Notes under the pieces: generated by a model
Seen by the model: the letters and a program-made list of their open reading frames with translations, nothing else
What the model was told of the DNA's origin: nothing
Database searches by the model: none
NCBI GenBank assembly: GCA_016200045.1
Contig: JACQFN010000016.1
Coordinates: 186,001-250,000, forward strand
DNA length: 64,000 bases
Reading direction: 5' to 3'
From: Nitrososphaerota archaeon
GTDB taxonomy: Archaea > Thermoproteota > Nitrososphaeria > Nitrososphaerales > Gagatemarchaeaceae
In this document: in pieces, positions 17,537-26,274 of the stretch
Layout: each line of letters begins with the position of its first letter
Position numbering within the stretch: position 1 is the first letter of the stretch
Program-made: the position numbers and the translations under genes

Positions 17537-18946
17537 TCACCACCCGGAGGCAAACTCTGCCATCCCCGTCTCCACGCGTGTCTCCCCCAAAGCTGACTCT
17601 AACTCGGAAGTAAGCGTAAAGGTCCCTGCGAGCATGTTCGCCCTCTCAACCTCCCTCCGAAAGGTTTCAGTGCTGACGCCTGCGTTAGCGAATTGCGATT
17701 TCCGAAATTCGTCTTCAATCGAAGCATCAGGCTTGTCCAGGATCTTAGTAATCATTATGTCTTTGATTCTGGTGTAGTTGTAGTGAGAGAGCCATGCCTC
17801 CAAAGGAACTTTCGGGACCATTTCGTTTACAATCAGAACGTACTTCCCTTCAATAGTGGCGCCCACGATTGGAAAGTGAAACTTCAGTAATTTGTCCAGA
17901 GTGTCTATAGACCCCACTTGTGGAGGTTCAAGAAGAGATGTGCTTCCCTCCATGGCGTGCATGTAAGGTGATTTGTGCTTAGGTAACGTCTCATATAGAA
18001 GTTCTAGCAGGCTCCAACCTGTTGAAGTGCCCAAGCGAGTCCAGTACCCGGATTCCAATGAGGTTAGACTCTTCAGAAAAGTCTGGGAATAATGATAAAT
18101 TTCCTGCATATCCGTGTCTGGTGTCACTAGCAATCTGGTGAGTTTCTGTAATGGCTCAAAATCCTTCACTGGCCTTCTTTTGTCGAGATTAGCAATCGCG
18201 CCAATTATTATGTGAAATCTCTTGAAAGGATTCACAAACTCATCTTTGCAGGCATAAACGGCGCTCTCATCCAAGGGGGTGGGAAAATCGAGAGCTAGGC
18301 CAGAGACCATGAAAGGGAGCCAGAGCGAATTTGACACAGTTTTAAGCCAAAGCATCTTGTCGTAAATTGCCTGCGTCAAGGGATGACCTGTGAGTGTGAG
18401 ATTCTTCAGTTTTCCAATCATTCTTGTAATCTGTTCGATTTCGGCATTTCCACCAACTTCGTCTCCTGCTGCTTGCTCGCCAAGTTTCTTTTTTTGTTTA
18501 CTCCAATAGGCACTGAAGAAGTCAAGCCAGAATTCATCACCGGCCTCATGCCTTCCTTGAAGCAGAGCTTCCATAGTGTCGAACCAATATGCGGCCATTG
18601 CTTCTACGATTGGCTCCGAGGATCGTTCGATGACGGTTAGAACAATCTCCCTCCTGATGACGTTGGGGAGGTTGTTGTATGCCCAGGATTGATTTGAGAC
18701 AAATAGGTCCCTTATGGTCCTCACCGCCTGTACGACGGAATTCAAACACGAACCTGTACGCCCAACTAGATGCTGGTGATTATCTTCATGGGAAGCATAG
18801 AGGGTTAGAGCCGTCCCAACCGTCTCTCTTTTCATACTACCCCAGAATTGGTCTATGTCGAAATATGGCAGGTTGACTTCGTAGATCCACTCGACGGAAT
18901 CACCGAACTTGAAGGAATGCCTGAACGCCGAGTTCATGAGTTCCAC
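17537..18946 (-). CDS. Hypothetical 469-residue protein
   Basis: A long, helix-rich soluble protein rich in Trp and Tyr, with no signal peptide, membrane helix or P-loop. I do not recognise the family. Codon use is AT-richer than in the flanking chromosome, as in the neighbouring cluster. It lies alone between the decayed gene and the start of the biosynthetic-looking cluster, and reads away from it. A surveillance or defence role would be guesswork. Confidence 0.7.
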   Translation of the reverse strand: MELMNSAFRHSFKFGDSVEWIYEVNLPYFDIDQFWGSMKRETVGTALTLYASHEDNHQHLVGRTGSCLNSVVQAVRTIRDLFVSNQSWAYNNLPNVIRREIVLTVIERSSEPIVEAMAAYWFDTMEALLQGRHEAGDEFWLDFFSAYWSKQKKKLGEQAAGDEVGGNAEIEQITRMIGKLKNLTLTGHPLTQAIYDKMLWLKTVSNSLWLPFMVSGLALDFPTPLDESAVYACKDEFVNPFKRFHIIIGAIANLDKRRPVKDFEPLQKLTRLLVTPDTDMQEIYHYSQTFLKSLTSLESGYWTRLGTSTGWSLLELLYETLPKHKSPYMHAMEGSTSLLEPPQVGSIDTLDKLLKFHFPIVGATIEGKYVLIVNEMVPKVPLEAWLSHYNYTRIKDIMITKILDKPDASIEDEFRKSQFANAGVSTETFRREVERANMLAGTFTLTSELESALGETRVETGMAEFASGW

Positions 18947-19134
18947 AGCTCACTTGAACTTCCTTTGTGGGTATTTTTACTATCTTGATCTTGCAAGGCA
19001 CGGCGTTGTGTGGGCAGGTGATTACCCTCGACCAGGCCACCAGTGCAAGCGTAAGGTCAAGCCGATTCGATGATCTCTGAGTTTTTTCAGGAGGCAATAA
19101 ATAATGCCGACAGGCAGAATTCCATGTAACATAG

Positions 19135-19791
19135 ATGGCTCCAGTGAAACTCATTTCCTTGGACGTTGGTGGAACCCTCGGATTCTTGCGTGGACAATCC
19201 ATTGCGACGATGCTCTCCAAAGCTTCAAAGCTTCCTCATGAAGACAAAGTGAAGATTCTTCGCAACACATTGCTAGTGGCGCCGAGAATCGACAAGTCAC
19301 TAATCGATGCATTATGCAAGTCTCTCGAACTCCAGCCCATCAGTTTTCCAAGAACCTACTCTGGACCCACCCTTCAATTGTTCCCATGGGCCCTTTCAAC
19401 TTTACAGACATTACGTAGATTTGCTCCCTTAGTTACCCTATCAAACGCATGCTGTCTTGATTCGGACCTCGATGTCCTGAAGAAGAACCTTGGAAATCAT
19501 CTTAGAGCTTACTATGTATCATGTCAGATTGGTTATGCGAAGCCTGACCCCCGAGCATTCGAGACAGTTGCTTCGAAGGAACATGTGGCTGTTGAATCGA
19601 TCTTGCATATCGGAGACAGTTGGGAATGCGACGCTCTGGGGGCACTAGGCGCAGGGGCACAAGCCGTTTGGGTGTCTCACGGTCGCCCTATTCCAACCAA
19701 GGTGGCTTTCCCGGCATCGCAACGGCTCAGGGTCACAAGAAACATCGTGGGAGTCAAAAAGTACTTATCTTTAAGGGCTAAAAGTAAATGA
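19135..19791 (+). CDS. HAD-superfamily hydrolase
   Basis: 218 residues with the four HAD motifs: motif I SLDVGGTLG, where the second Asp of the usual DxD is Gly; motif II TLSNA; motif III Lys in YAKPDPRAF; motif IV HIGDSWECDALGA. Such proteins are phosphatases or phosphonatases for small molecules. Loss of the second motif-I Asp, which normally acts as general acid, may weaken or alter phosphatase action. It is the first gene of the rightward cluster and may dephosphorylate an intermediate of it. Confidence 0.85.
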   Translation: MAPVKLISLDVGGTLGFLRGQSIATMLSKASKLPHEDKVKILRNTLLVAPRIDKSLIDALCKSLELQPISFPRTYSGPTLQLFPWALSTLQTLRRFAPLVTLSNACCLDSDLDVLKKNLGNHLRAYYVSCQIGYAKPDPRAFETVASKEHVAVESILHIGDSWECDALGALGAGAQAVWVSHGRPIPTKVAFPASQRLRVTRNIVGVKKYLSLRAKSK

Positions 19792-19822
19792 AACAGATGA
19801 TCCATTATGAAACAGATGACCC
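19788..19822 (+). repeat. Tandem 16-bp direct repeat before the methyltransferase gene
   Basis: ATGAAACAGATGATCC (19788-19803) is repeated as ATGAAACAGATGACCC (19807-19822), spaced 19 bp start to start. It spans the HAD gene stop and the region 25-60 bp before the methyltransferase start, where an operator or an upstream element could sit. Confidence 0.4.
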
Positions 19823-19846
19823 TTCCCAGACAGTGAGGCGTAATCC

Positions 19847-20635
19847 ATGAGTGAATTCGCTGGCACGGCATACTACTACGATCAGTATCGACCTGGAATT
19901 CCTCAGGACGTGGCGGAGTTACTGCTGGCCAAAGCAAATGCTCGCGCTCCTGCGACGACCCTGCTTGATCTCGGCACAGGCACAGGTCAGGTCATACGGG
20001 CGTTGCATCAGCACTTCGCGCACATTATCGCTGTTGACCCGGATGCGGAGATGCTTGGGTTGGCAAGTGAGAAACTTAGAACCGAAGTCTCTCGACAAAC
20101 CAGATTAGAGTTCTTCAACGGCCGCGCAGAAGACTTCGTCCCTCCTAACGGTTGGACCGCCTCTCTTGTTACTATCTGTCGTGCATTCCATTGGATGGAT
20201 CAGCAGAGGGTGCTTCAAAGGCTGGCCGATTTCGTACCGACGACCGGCCTTGTTGCAGTATTCGGAGACAGCAGCTTTTGGGAGGCTACGTCTGAATGGA
20301 AAGAAGCGACGCGTGAAGTAATCAAGAGCTTCCTCGGAGAGCAACGTCGGGCAGGCTCGGGTGTTTTCTCACATCATGACCGACCGTACGACGAAATCAT
20401 GAGGGAATCTCCTTTCTCCAACGTGGTGGAATTCTCAATCCCCGTGCACCGAACCTGGGACATCACAAGCATTATTGGCTATCTATATTCAACCTCTTTC
20501 GCGGCGCGCCCCTTATTCGGTGGAAGAGCCGCTGAGTTCGAACAAGCCTTGAAGAATACGCTCGCAGATTACTCCGAAGGAGATACTTTTGAAGAAGACA
20601 ACACTTTCGTGATTCGGCTCGGGAGGAATGAGTAG
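19847..20635 (+). CDS. SAM-dependent methyltransferase (class I)
   Basis: 262 residues. The SAM-binding motif LLDLGTGTGQVI is near residue 41, followed by the acidic AVDPDAEML and a motif IV-like region with CRAFHWMD. This is the UbiE/Methyltransf_11 type fold used for many small-molecule methylations. It is 55 bp after the HAD gene and 2 bp before the creatininase-like gene, so it belongs to the same transcription unit. Confidence 0.87.
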   Translation: MSEFAGTAYYYDQYRPGIPQDVAELLLAKANARAPATTLLDLGTGTGQVIRALHQHFAHIIAVDPDAEMLGLASEKLRTEVSRQTRLEFFNGRAEDFVPPNGWTASLVTICRAFHWMDQQRVLQRLADFVPTTGLVAVFGDSSFWEATSEWKEATREVIKSFLGEQRRAGSGVFSHHDRPYDEIMRESPFSNVVEFSIPVHRTWDITSIIGYLYSTSFAARPLFGGRAAEFEQALKNTLADYSEGDTFEEDNTFVIRLGRNE

Positions 20636-20637
20636 TC

Positions 20638-21450
20638 ATGAAAGCTGGCTCAAGTCAGAAAGGAGAGAACAAGGCCACGAATCGACACCTAGGTGGACTT
20701 GCCGCTCCGCAAATCGGTTCAATGCTGACAGCCGACTCGATATTGTGCCTCCCGATTGGCTCGTTCGAACAACATGGCCCTCATCTTCCCCTTAACACTG
20801 ATACAATAATTGCCGAAGGCTTCACCCGTGAAATTATCTCCAAATGGGGAGACTCAGATGATATTTGGGTAGTTCCGACTGTCCCCTTTGGCCTTTCCAA
20901 CGAACACGCATGGTCCAAGGGAACCATGACACTAACCATGCAGATCTTTGCCGACTTCGTATTGACCTTGTGCAAGAACATGAAAAGCGCGGTTCCCGCG
21001 AGGAATCTTCTCGTAATCAACGGTCACGGTGGGAACCGGGGAATACTGGAGGGGTTGGTTTATGAAATAAAGAAGGAAACTTCGCTGAATGTTTGCGTGG
21101 TACATCCCTCTGCTTTGTCGAGTGTAAAGTCAACTTCGTCGCTGCCGGAAGTTCACGGCGGATTGAGTGAGACCTCGGTGATGCTGGCACTATCACCAAG
21201 TGAAGTCTACATGAATCGCCTCCCTCGATCATATGCTCCAAGTTTGCAATCACGTGACAACATACATCGTACGATTCTTCACAGGGGAACAACTTGGCCC
21301 TGGACCTCCGATGATCCATCGATATCTTCGTTGGGCATCATTGGCGATCCCAGAGGAGCAAACTCGGATTTGGGACGTCGAATAGTCGATAGTGCTGTTG
21401 AGGAGTGCGGCAGGGTAATCTCCAATCTGAAGAAGAGAAGGGGAGGATGA
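20638..21450 (+). CDS. Creatininase-family amidohydrolase / peptidase-like protein
   Basis: 270 residues. Metal-binding motifs of the creatininase family are present: a Glu/His in IGSFEQHGPHLPLNTDT, Asp in the same segment, His in NGHGGNRG and Glu in HGGLSETSVM. Family members hydrolyse cyclic amides and formamides (creatininase, ArfB) or cleave the C terminus of a peptide (MftE of mycofactocin). In a cluster with a radical-SAM protein and a short peptide gene, the MftE-like use is an attractive guess, not shown. The stop overlaps the phosphoketolase start. Confidence 0.88.
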   Translation: MKAGSSQKGENKATNRHLGGLAAPQIGSMLTADSILCLPIGSFEQHGPHLPLNTDTIIAEGFTREIISKWGDSDDIWVVPTVPFGLSNEHAWSKGTMTLTMQIFADFVLTLCKNMKSAVPARNLLVINGHGGNRGILEGLVYEIKKETSLNVCVVHPSALSSVKSTSSLPEVHGGLSETSVMLALSPSEVYMNRLPRSYAPSLQSRDNIHRTILHRGTTWPWTSDDPSISSLGIIGDPRGANSDLGRRIVDSAVEECGRVISNLKKRRGG

Positions 21451-23690
21451 AGAACCTCCCCAGTGCGGAGTCCAATTCAATTAAGGCCATCAATTCATTT
21501 TGGAAAGCTGCGAATTACGTAAGCGTGTGCTTACTGTACTTAAGGTCCAATCCTATGCTACTCAGAGATCTCGATCTAACCGACTTCAAACCTAGGGCGC
21601 TCGGGCATTGGGGTTGCGTTCCCTCAATCAATTTCATTTGGGCTAATCTACTCTCCACCATCCGTTCCACCAGTTCCGACGTGAGGCTATTCCTCGGAAC
21701 TGGTCATGCCGGAGCTTCGTGGCTGGCCTGTTCCTACCTAGAAGGCTCGCTTCAGAATTACTATGGCACAGGCATAGATGAGAAGAGCCTCGCAGAACTT
21801 TCGGCCAGCTTTGGGCGAACTGACGGTTATCCTACGGAGTTAAGCGCGCTTTTCCCAGGCGTCCTGTGGCCGAGCGGCGAGATTGGATATGCGCTTGGAG
21901 TTGCCCATGGTCATGCTCTGAACACCAAGAGCGCCATATCGGTCGCAGTAGTGGGCGATGGCGAGTTGGAGACAGCGCCGACGAATGCCGCCCTTCTTGG
22001 AATACGAAAGTTCGTCGCTAGCCCTTCCAGACTTGTTATAATCGTCAACCTAAATGGTCTTCGGATGGGGGGTCCAAGCGAAATATCCAATTGGACTGAC
22101 TCGCAGATCAGAGACTATTTCGTCGGTCTGGGTCTTGATCCCTGGTTCGTAGAAGGCTTCAATGCCTCGATGTTGTCGGAGAAACTTGACGCTGCTTTTA
22201 GAGCTTCATCACGACCAGGAGGTCCAAAGGTTATTCTGTTTAGAACCCCAAAGGGGGCAACGATTCCGTCCTCACCAGAAGGGCAAGAAATAGCTGGAAC
22301 GAGTCTCTCTCACAAGGTGCCGGTCAAGAGCATCATAGACCGAGATGACATCGACTGGGTTGAGGCATGGTTGCGTTCGTACGGACCTGACAAAATCTTC
22401 AAGGGCGCGAAGCTTGATAGATCTAGATACGCATCCATTCTCCCACCGAAGAGGCTGTTGATTGGAACCGTCAGAGATCGCCTCAAGACCGAACACCCTA
22501 CCTTAGACATTCAATCAGAGAAGAGAAAAGCATTGAAGGCCACAATGCCGGAAGCATTTTGCGAAGCTATCGAAATCATTGCCGCGAAGTACTCGCAAGG
22601 ACTGCTGCTTACATCTCCTGATGAACTCGCCTCGAACAGACTTCACATTCGACCAGACCACATAGACATCATTGAGTATCTCTCAGAGCATGAGTGTCTG
22701 TCGTGGTCAATCGGGGCCATTATCGCTGGCAAACCTACATGGTTTACCAGCTATGATGCGTTTGCATCCATAGTAGTTTCTATGGTGACTCAATACCTCA
22801 AATTCCTTGACAGCGCCTCGAAGTCTCCAGTCAATACTCAAAACCAGCCGTTGAATGTTTTTCTGACTAGCCTTGCCTGGAGAAACGTTCCTTCCCACCA
22901 GGACCCAGGTTTTGCGTCCACGCTCCTAGAGAAGCATTCCGATTACTTTCGCTGCTATCTTCCAGCAACCCCCCAAAGCATGACCGAGATTGTTGCAAAG
23001 TGCCATCGAAGAGCAAACTTGGTGAATTGTGTCGTGGCAGACAAGTATCCAAGTGCTTGGAAAGTCCCTCGGGCGGGCCCTTACAACGGTTCCCCATTCT
23101 CTAGACTGGGAAAGTGGGGGGCAAGAAATCACAAGTCGAAAGTCAGCTTCGTTGTGGCAGGAGACTATCTCATACGAGAAGCGATGTACGCATCAGAAGT
23201 CATTGGGAACGCGGGATTAGAAATGGCATCAGAAGTAATCGTTCTCGAAGAGCTAAGCTGGCTTTACCGGTCTTCAGTTGGGTGCAACGCGCTAAGAGAG
23301 CAATTTCGTCGCGTAATCGCTGGGTCAGACACCGTTGTTCTATTGACAAGCTTGTATGAAGATTGCCTATCTAGTCTAATGCGGGTTCTGGTCGACGAGA
23401 CAACTCATTTGCTAGTCCACGGATTCCAACCCTCTGGAAAGCAGCGACCCCCCCTTGGCGTATTGACGGACAGTAGGAGTTCGTGGGTTCAACTCACCAA
23501 AGAAGTGCTCTACCTCGCTCAGTCGGAGTCAGTCAGGTCTTCTAAGTACAACTCAATCCTAGGTTCATTAGAGAAAATCGCGCACAGAATCACAAACGAC
23601 TTAGACGAGTCTTATGATGATCCAGCCTGGTATTGGGAATCTGAGCCCCTTAAGTTGCTGTCCCTCGACACTAAGGCCAGAATCGATTAG
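21447..23690 (+). CDS. Divergent phosphoketolase-family ThDP enzyme
   Basis: 747 residues, slightly shorter than usual phosphoketolases, which split xylulose-5-P or fructose-6-P into acetyl-P and an aldose phosphate. Clear marks: RALGHWGCVPSINFI, GTGHAGASWLACSYLEG, the ThDP motif GDGELET followed by an Asn about 25 residues later (VNLNG), FRTPKGATIP, DELASNRL and SHQDPGF. The segment Pro-Ser-His of canonical enzymes reads PTEL, and the conserved His-Glu-Gly-Gly-Glu-Leu-Gly reads PSGEIGY, so at least one active-site His is missing and the substrate may differ. ATG 21447 overlaps the previous stop (ATGA). Confidence 0.9.
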   Translation: MKNLPSAESNSIKAINSFWKAANYVSVCLLYLRSNPMLLRDLDLTDFKPRALGHWGCVPSINFIWANLLSTIRSTSSDVRLFLGTGHAGASWLACSYLEGSLQNYYGTGIDEKSLAELSASFGRTDGYPTELSALFPGVLWPSGEIGYALGVAHGHALNTKSAISVAVVGDGELETAPTNAALLGIRKFVASPSRLVIIVNLNGLRMGGPSEISNWTDSQIRDYFVGLGLDPWFVEGFNASMLSEKLDAAFRASSRPGGPKVILFRTPKGATIPSSPEGQEIAGTSLSHKVPVKSIIDRDDIDWVEAWLRSYGPDKIFKGAKLDRSRYASILPPKRLLIGTVRDRLKTEHPTLDIQSEKRKALKATMPEAFCEAIEIIAAKYSQGLLLTSPDELASNRLHIRPDHIDIIEYLSEHECLSWSIGAIIAGKPTWFTSYDAFASIVVSMVTQYLKFLDSASKSPVNTQNQPLNVFLTSLAWRNVPSHQDPGFASTLLEKHSDYFRCYLPATPQSMTEIVAKCHRRANLVNCVVADKYPSAWKVPRAGPYNGSPFSRLGKWGARNHKSKVSFVVAGDYLIREAMYASEVIGNAGLEMASEVIVLEELSWLYRSSVGCNALREQFRRVIAGSDTVVLLTSLYEDCLSSLMRVLVDETTHLLVHGFQPSGKQRPPLGVLTDSRSSWVQLTKEVLYLAQSESVRSSKYNSILGSLEKIAHRITNDLDESYDDPAWYWESEPLKLLSLDTKARID

Positions 23691-23811
23691 ACTCAGGCTG
23701 ATGTGTTCCCCTGACTGCGGCCATTTCGTAGGATCCGGGGCGCGTCGGTTATCAGCATCATAGGCTCCTTGCCTGCCGAAAAGAGTTCACAAGGCCAAAG
23801 AGAGGCTTATC

Positions 23812-23943
23812 ATGTCCGAACTCTGTTCACCCAATACATTCGTCCCCGATGTCAGATGGAAGCTGAGAATTAACAGCGGGACGAAATATACCAAGATGTC
23901 GTTAGATTACCAGAGCCGGCTGATAGAGCCAAAAGGATATTAG
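23812..23943 (+). CDS. Small peptide gene (43 residues) between phosphoketolase and radical-SAM genes
   Basis: An ATG preceded by AGAGAGG at 7 nt spacing opens a 43-codon frame ending in TAG, 9 bp before the radical-SAM start. The peptide begins MSELCSPNTFVPDVRWKLRI and ends in IEPKGY. One Cys, three Tyr and a C-terminal Gly-Tyr are visible; there is no hydrophobic segment. Position directly before a radical-SAM gene, and in a cluster with a creatininase homologue and an ATP-grasp protein, would suit a modified-peptide precursor. It could also be an unimportant short frame. Confidence 0.45.
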   Translation: MSELCSPNTFVPDVRWKLRINSGTKYTKMSLDYQSRLIEPKGY

Positions 23944-23952
23944 GTCGTCGAC

Positions 23953-25035
23953 GTGAATTATCACTCCACTTTGTCCCAGACTCAAGGAGCAATCAGGCTC
24001 GATGAACTGGCGTCCCAATACCGAGTTCCAGGATTAGATTTAAAATTGATGGCTCTCAACCTGTACGGGATCTATTCAAACACCGCTGATGGAAGAGCGA
24101 GAATCGAGGTTCGCCCTGTTGACCATTCCGAGTCAGAGTGGCACGTGATAGTGCCGACTGGGAGAGACAATAGTCCATATCGACTTGCAGGCGATAGCTT
24201 GCTCCTCTCTGACACGGAGTTTGCCAAAGTGCGTTTCGTCGAACACGATGACGCTCGTCTAGGGTACCTACGTGACAAAGGCAGAGTCTTAACGCTGAAC
24301 ACCAATCGTCGCTCGAACTGTACTGGATGCCTCTTTTGTCCGAATACCCTCGCAGACGCGAACGATCCTCGGATCACCAAGTCAGAAATTGATGAATGGC
24401 TGGCCGCGTTCTTGCGAGAAAAAGCTTGGGCAGACTTGTCGTCTGTGAGAGAGATAAATCTGTCAACTGGATGCTTTGGCGAGGAAACGCGTGCCTTGGA
24501 ACACCTGGTTGACTTGCGGGCATCGCTGACCAAGTTTGGATTCAAGGGAAGACTCGGGATACTGTCTTCTGTGATACGAAGTGAAGGCGCAATGAGAACC
24601 CTATCAACTTTACGTCCCTTTGCCCTCTTTCTGACCTTGGAGTGCATCACAAGACGGGACTTGTTGTTGAAAGAGAGCAAGGCAAGCCTCTCGCCAGAGG
24701 AGGCCATTCGAGTTTTGTCGCGCGCCAGAAGAGAAGGCATTGATACGGGGGTGATGATTGTTGTGGGCCTTGACGACATTGTTGATGTCACAAGGTGGCT
24801 GAAGGAGGCAGTACTCCACCTGACAGACTTTCCCAATCTCCAAATCTTCCAATCCCATTCCCCGTACATGGACTTCTTCAGAACAAAGGGGGCTGACAAT
24901 TTGGAGTTTTTCTTGCGAGCACGCACCGAATTCGAGGCCATTCTTTCGCTAACCCCGCTGAGGCCTCACAACTGGCAGAATTACCGTCCCCTTTGGTACA
25001 CCAGTTTCGGGTCAGAAAAACTTCAATGTCCTTAA
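23953..25035 (+). CDS. Radical-SAM-like protein with CX2CX2C motif
   Basis: 360 residues from GTG 23953. The cluster-binding motif sits at residue 123: Asn-Cys-Thr-Gly-Cys-Leu-Phe-Cys-Pro, giving CX2CX2C instead of the usual CX3CX2C. Downstream are REINLSTGCFGEE (a GGEP-like SAM segment), LTLECITRRDLL and GIDTGVMIVVGLDD, all fitting the partial TIM barrel. No SPASM-type cysteine cluster follows. The N-terminal 110 residues form a separate, beta-rich domain. Radical-SAM enzymes make C-C, C-S or C-H modifications; the substrate here is unknown. Confidence 0.82.
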   Translation: MNYHSTLSQTQGAIRLDELASQYRVPGLDLKLMALNLYGIYSNTADGRARIEVRPVDHSESEWHVIVPTGRDNSPYRLAGDSLLLSDTEFAKVRFVEHDDARLGYLRDKGRVLTLNTNRRSNCTGCLFCPNTLADANDPRITKSEIDEWLAAFLREKAWADLSSVREINLSTGCFGEETRALEHLVDLRASLTKFGFKGRLGILSSVIRSEGAMRTLSTLRPFALFLTLECITRRDLLLKESKASLSPEEAIRVLSRARREGIDTGVMIVVGLDDIVDVTRWLKEAVLHLTDFPNLQIFQSHSPYMDFFRTKGADNLEFFLRARTEFEAILSLTPLRPHNWQNYRPLWYTSFGSEKLQCP

Positions 25036-25487
25036 CAAGAAACGCTGTAGTGGGTAGGGATGTAACTGTCGTCTCAGCAGGAGAACATTTGTCTCTTCTA
25101 TCTACTATTCCTCTCCTGGCCGACAAGAAGGCCAGCCGCATTCGCCTGGCCGTAAAGAACTGGACGTGCGTCGGCTTGGGAATCCAGCTGGAAACGACAA
25201 CTCTCCTGGTCGTGATGAATGCCCCGAGAGAGCTGGCGAAACTCCCAGTCGGGTCTTCCATCCTGATTGATCACATTGACCTGCTCGGATCGAGCATTGA
25301 GTTTGAACGTGCGCGTGAACGGTTGATCTCCCTCTTGAAGCCCGATCCTCGGCTCAATGTTGACTCCCTCTCAAGCAGGGCTTCTCATCATGCACTATTG
25401 TTCATACTTGAGGCCCGTGATCCTGAAGTCAGGCGAAGCAGGACCGAGGCATTAAGAACGAGTTTGAGCCTAGGAAAGGGGGTGTAG
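25026..25487 (+). CDS. Unknown cluster protein
   Basis: 153 residues from ATG 25026, overlapping the radical-SAM end by 10 bp, so cotranslated with it. No cysteine motif and no membrane helix. Predicted by eye as an alpha/beta domain (GRDVTVVSAGEHLSLLSTIP) followed by helices containing ASHHALLFILEARDPEV. The close coupling suggests a partner or recognition subunit of the radical-SAM enzyme; this is inference only. Confidence 0.65.
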   Translation: MSLTRNAVVGRDVTVVSAGEHLSLLSTIPLLADKKASRIRLAVKNWTCVGLGIQLETTTLLVVMNAPRELAKLPVGSSILIDHIDLLGSSIEFERARERLISLLKPDPRLNVDSLSSRASHHALLFILEARDPEVRRSRTEALRTSLSLGKGV

Positions 25488-25494
25488 AGTCGAA

Positions 25495-26274
25495 ATGATT
25501 CAGGGCATGGAGGTATCCAACGACGAGAAGAGACAGTTTGTACGGGAAGGGTTCGTCATTCGTAGAGGCTTCGTGTCACAAGCCTTGACAGAACCGGCGA
25601 AGCGATTGGTGGAACAATGGTACCGAAACTCTTACGACGCTTCCAACATAGAGAAATACACCCAAAAGACGTTTGCCCCCGATCTTGGTAGCCATCCTGA
25701 TCTCCTGAATGTCTACAGGAGTTCGGGGCTGGCCGAAGCAACTGCTTCACTGGTTTCACCTGATCATATCCAAGCAGTCTCCACCGTCCAAGTTCAGATT
25801 CGAGTACCTGACTCTGCACTTTCAAAGGCCCAACCTGAGAAAACAATGCATGTTGATGGAGTCTCATGTCCTCATCTGGATCCTAGGGAACTTCGCACCT
25901 TCACATTGATTGCGGGTGTGCTCTTGTCCGATGTGAAGGACGCAAACGGAGGTGCCCTTAGATTTGTCCCAGGCGGGCACGTTGACATGGCTGAGTGGTT
26001 CCGCAACGAATGGGCATTGGGAGCGTCTGATCAAGTTCCAGACAGGGTTAGCAGGAAACCGAGCGTTCCTTTTGTTGGCAAAACTGGTGACTTGATTATC
26101 ATGCACCATCTCGTCCCACACGCAGTCGGCTCTAATAGTAGCGGCACACCGCGCATCATGCTGTATTTCCGAGTCAAACACGTGGAACACGAAAAGCTTG
26201 TGCTGGATGCGCTTCGCGATCCCTGGGTAGAGTATCCGGAGTTGAGGAAGCTGGCTCTTCAAACTCAAAACTAG
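25495..26274 (+). CDS. Phytanoyl-CoA dioxygenase (PhyH) family Fe(II)/2-oxoglutarate oxygenase
   Basis: 259 residues. The iron-binding facial triad is visible as His-x-Asp in MHVDGVSCPH (near residue 121) and a distal His in HHLVPHAVGSNSSG, followed by an Arg (PRIMLYF) for 2-oxoglutarate. The N-terminal FVREGFVIRRGFV helix-strand is typical. Such enzymes hydroxylate, halogenate or epimerise small molecules and are frequent in natural-product clusters but rarely seen in archaea. It begins 7 bp after the preceding gene. Confidence 0.87.
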   Translation: MIQGMEVSNDEKRQFVREGFVIRRGFVSQALTEPAKRLVEQWYRNSYDASNIEKYTQKTFAPDLGSHPDLLNVYRSSGLAEATASLVSPDHIQAVSTVQVQIRVPDSALSKAQPEKTMHVDGVSCPHLDPRELRTFTLIAGVLLSDVKDANGGALRFVPGGHVDMAEWFRNEWALGASDQVPDRVSRKPSVPFVGKTGDLIIMHHLVPHAVGSNSSGTPRIMLYFRVKHVEHEKLVLDALRDPWVEYPELRKLALQTQN

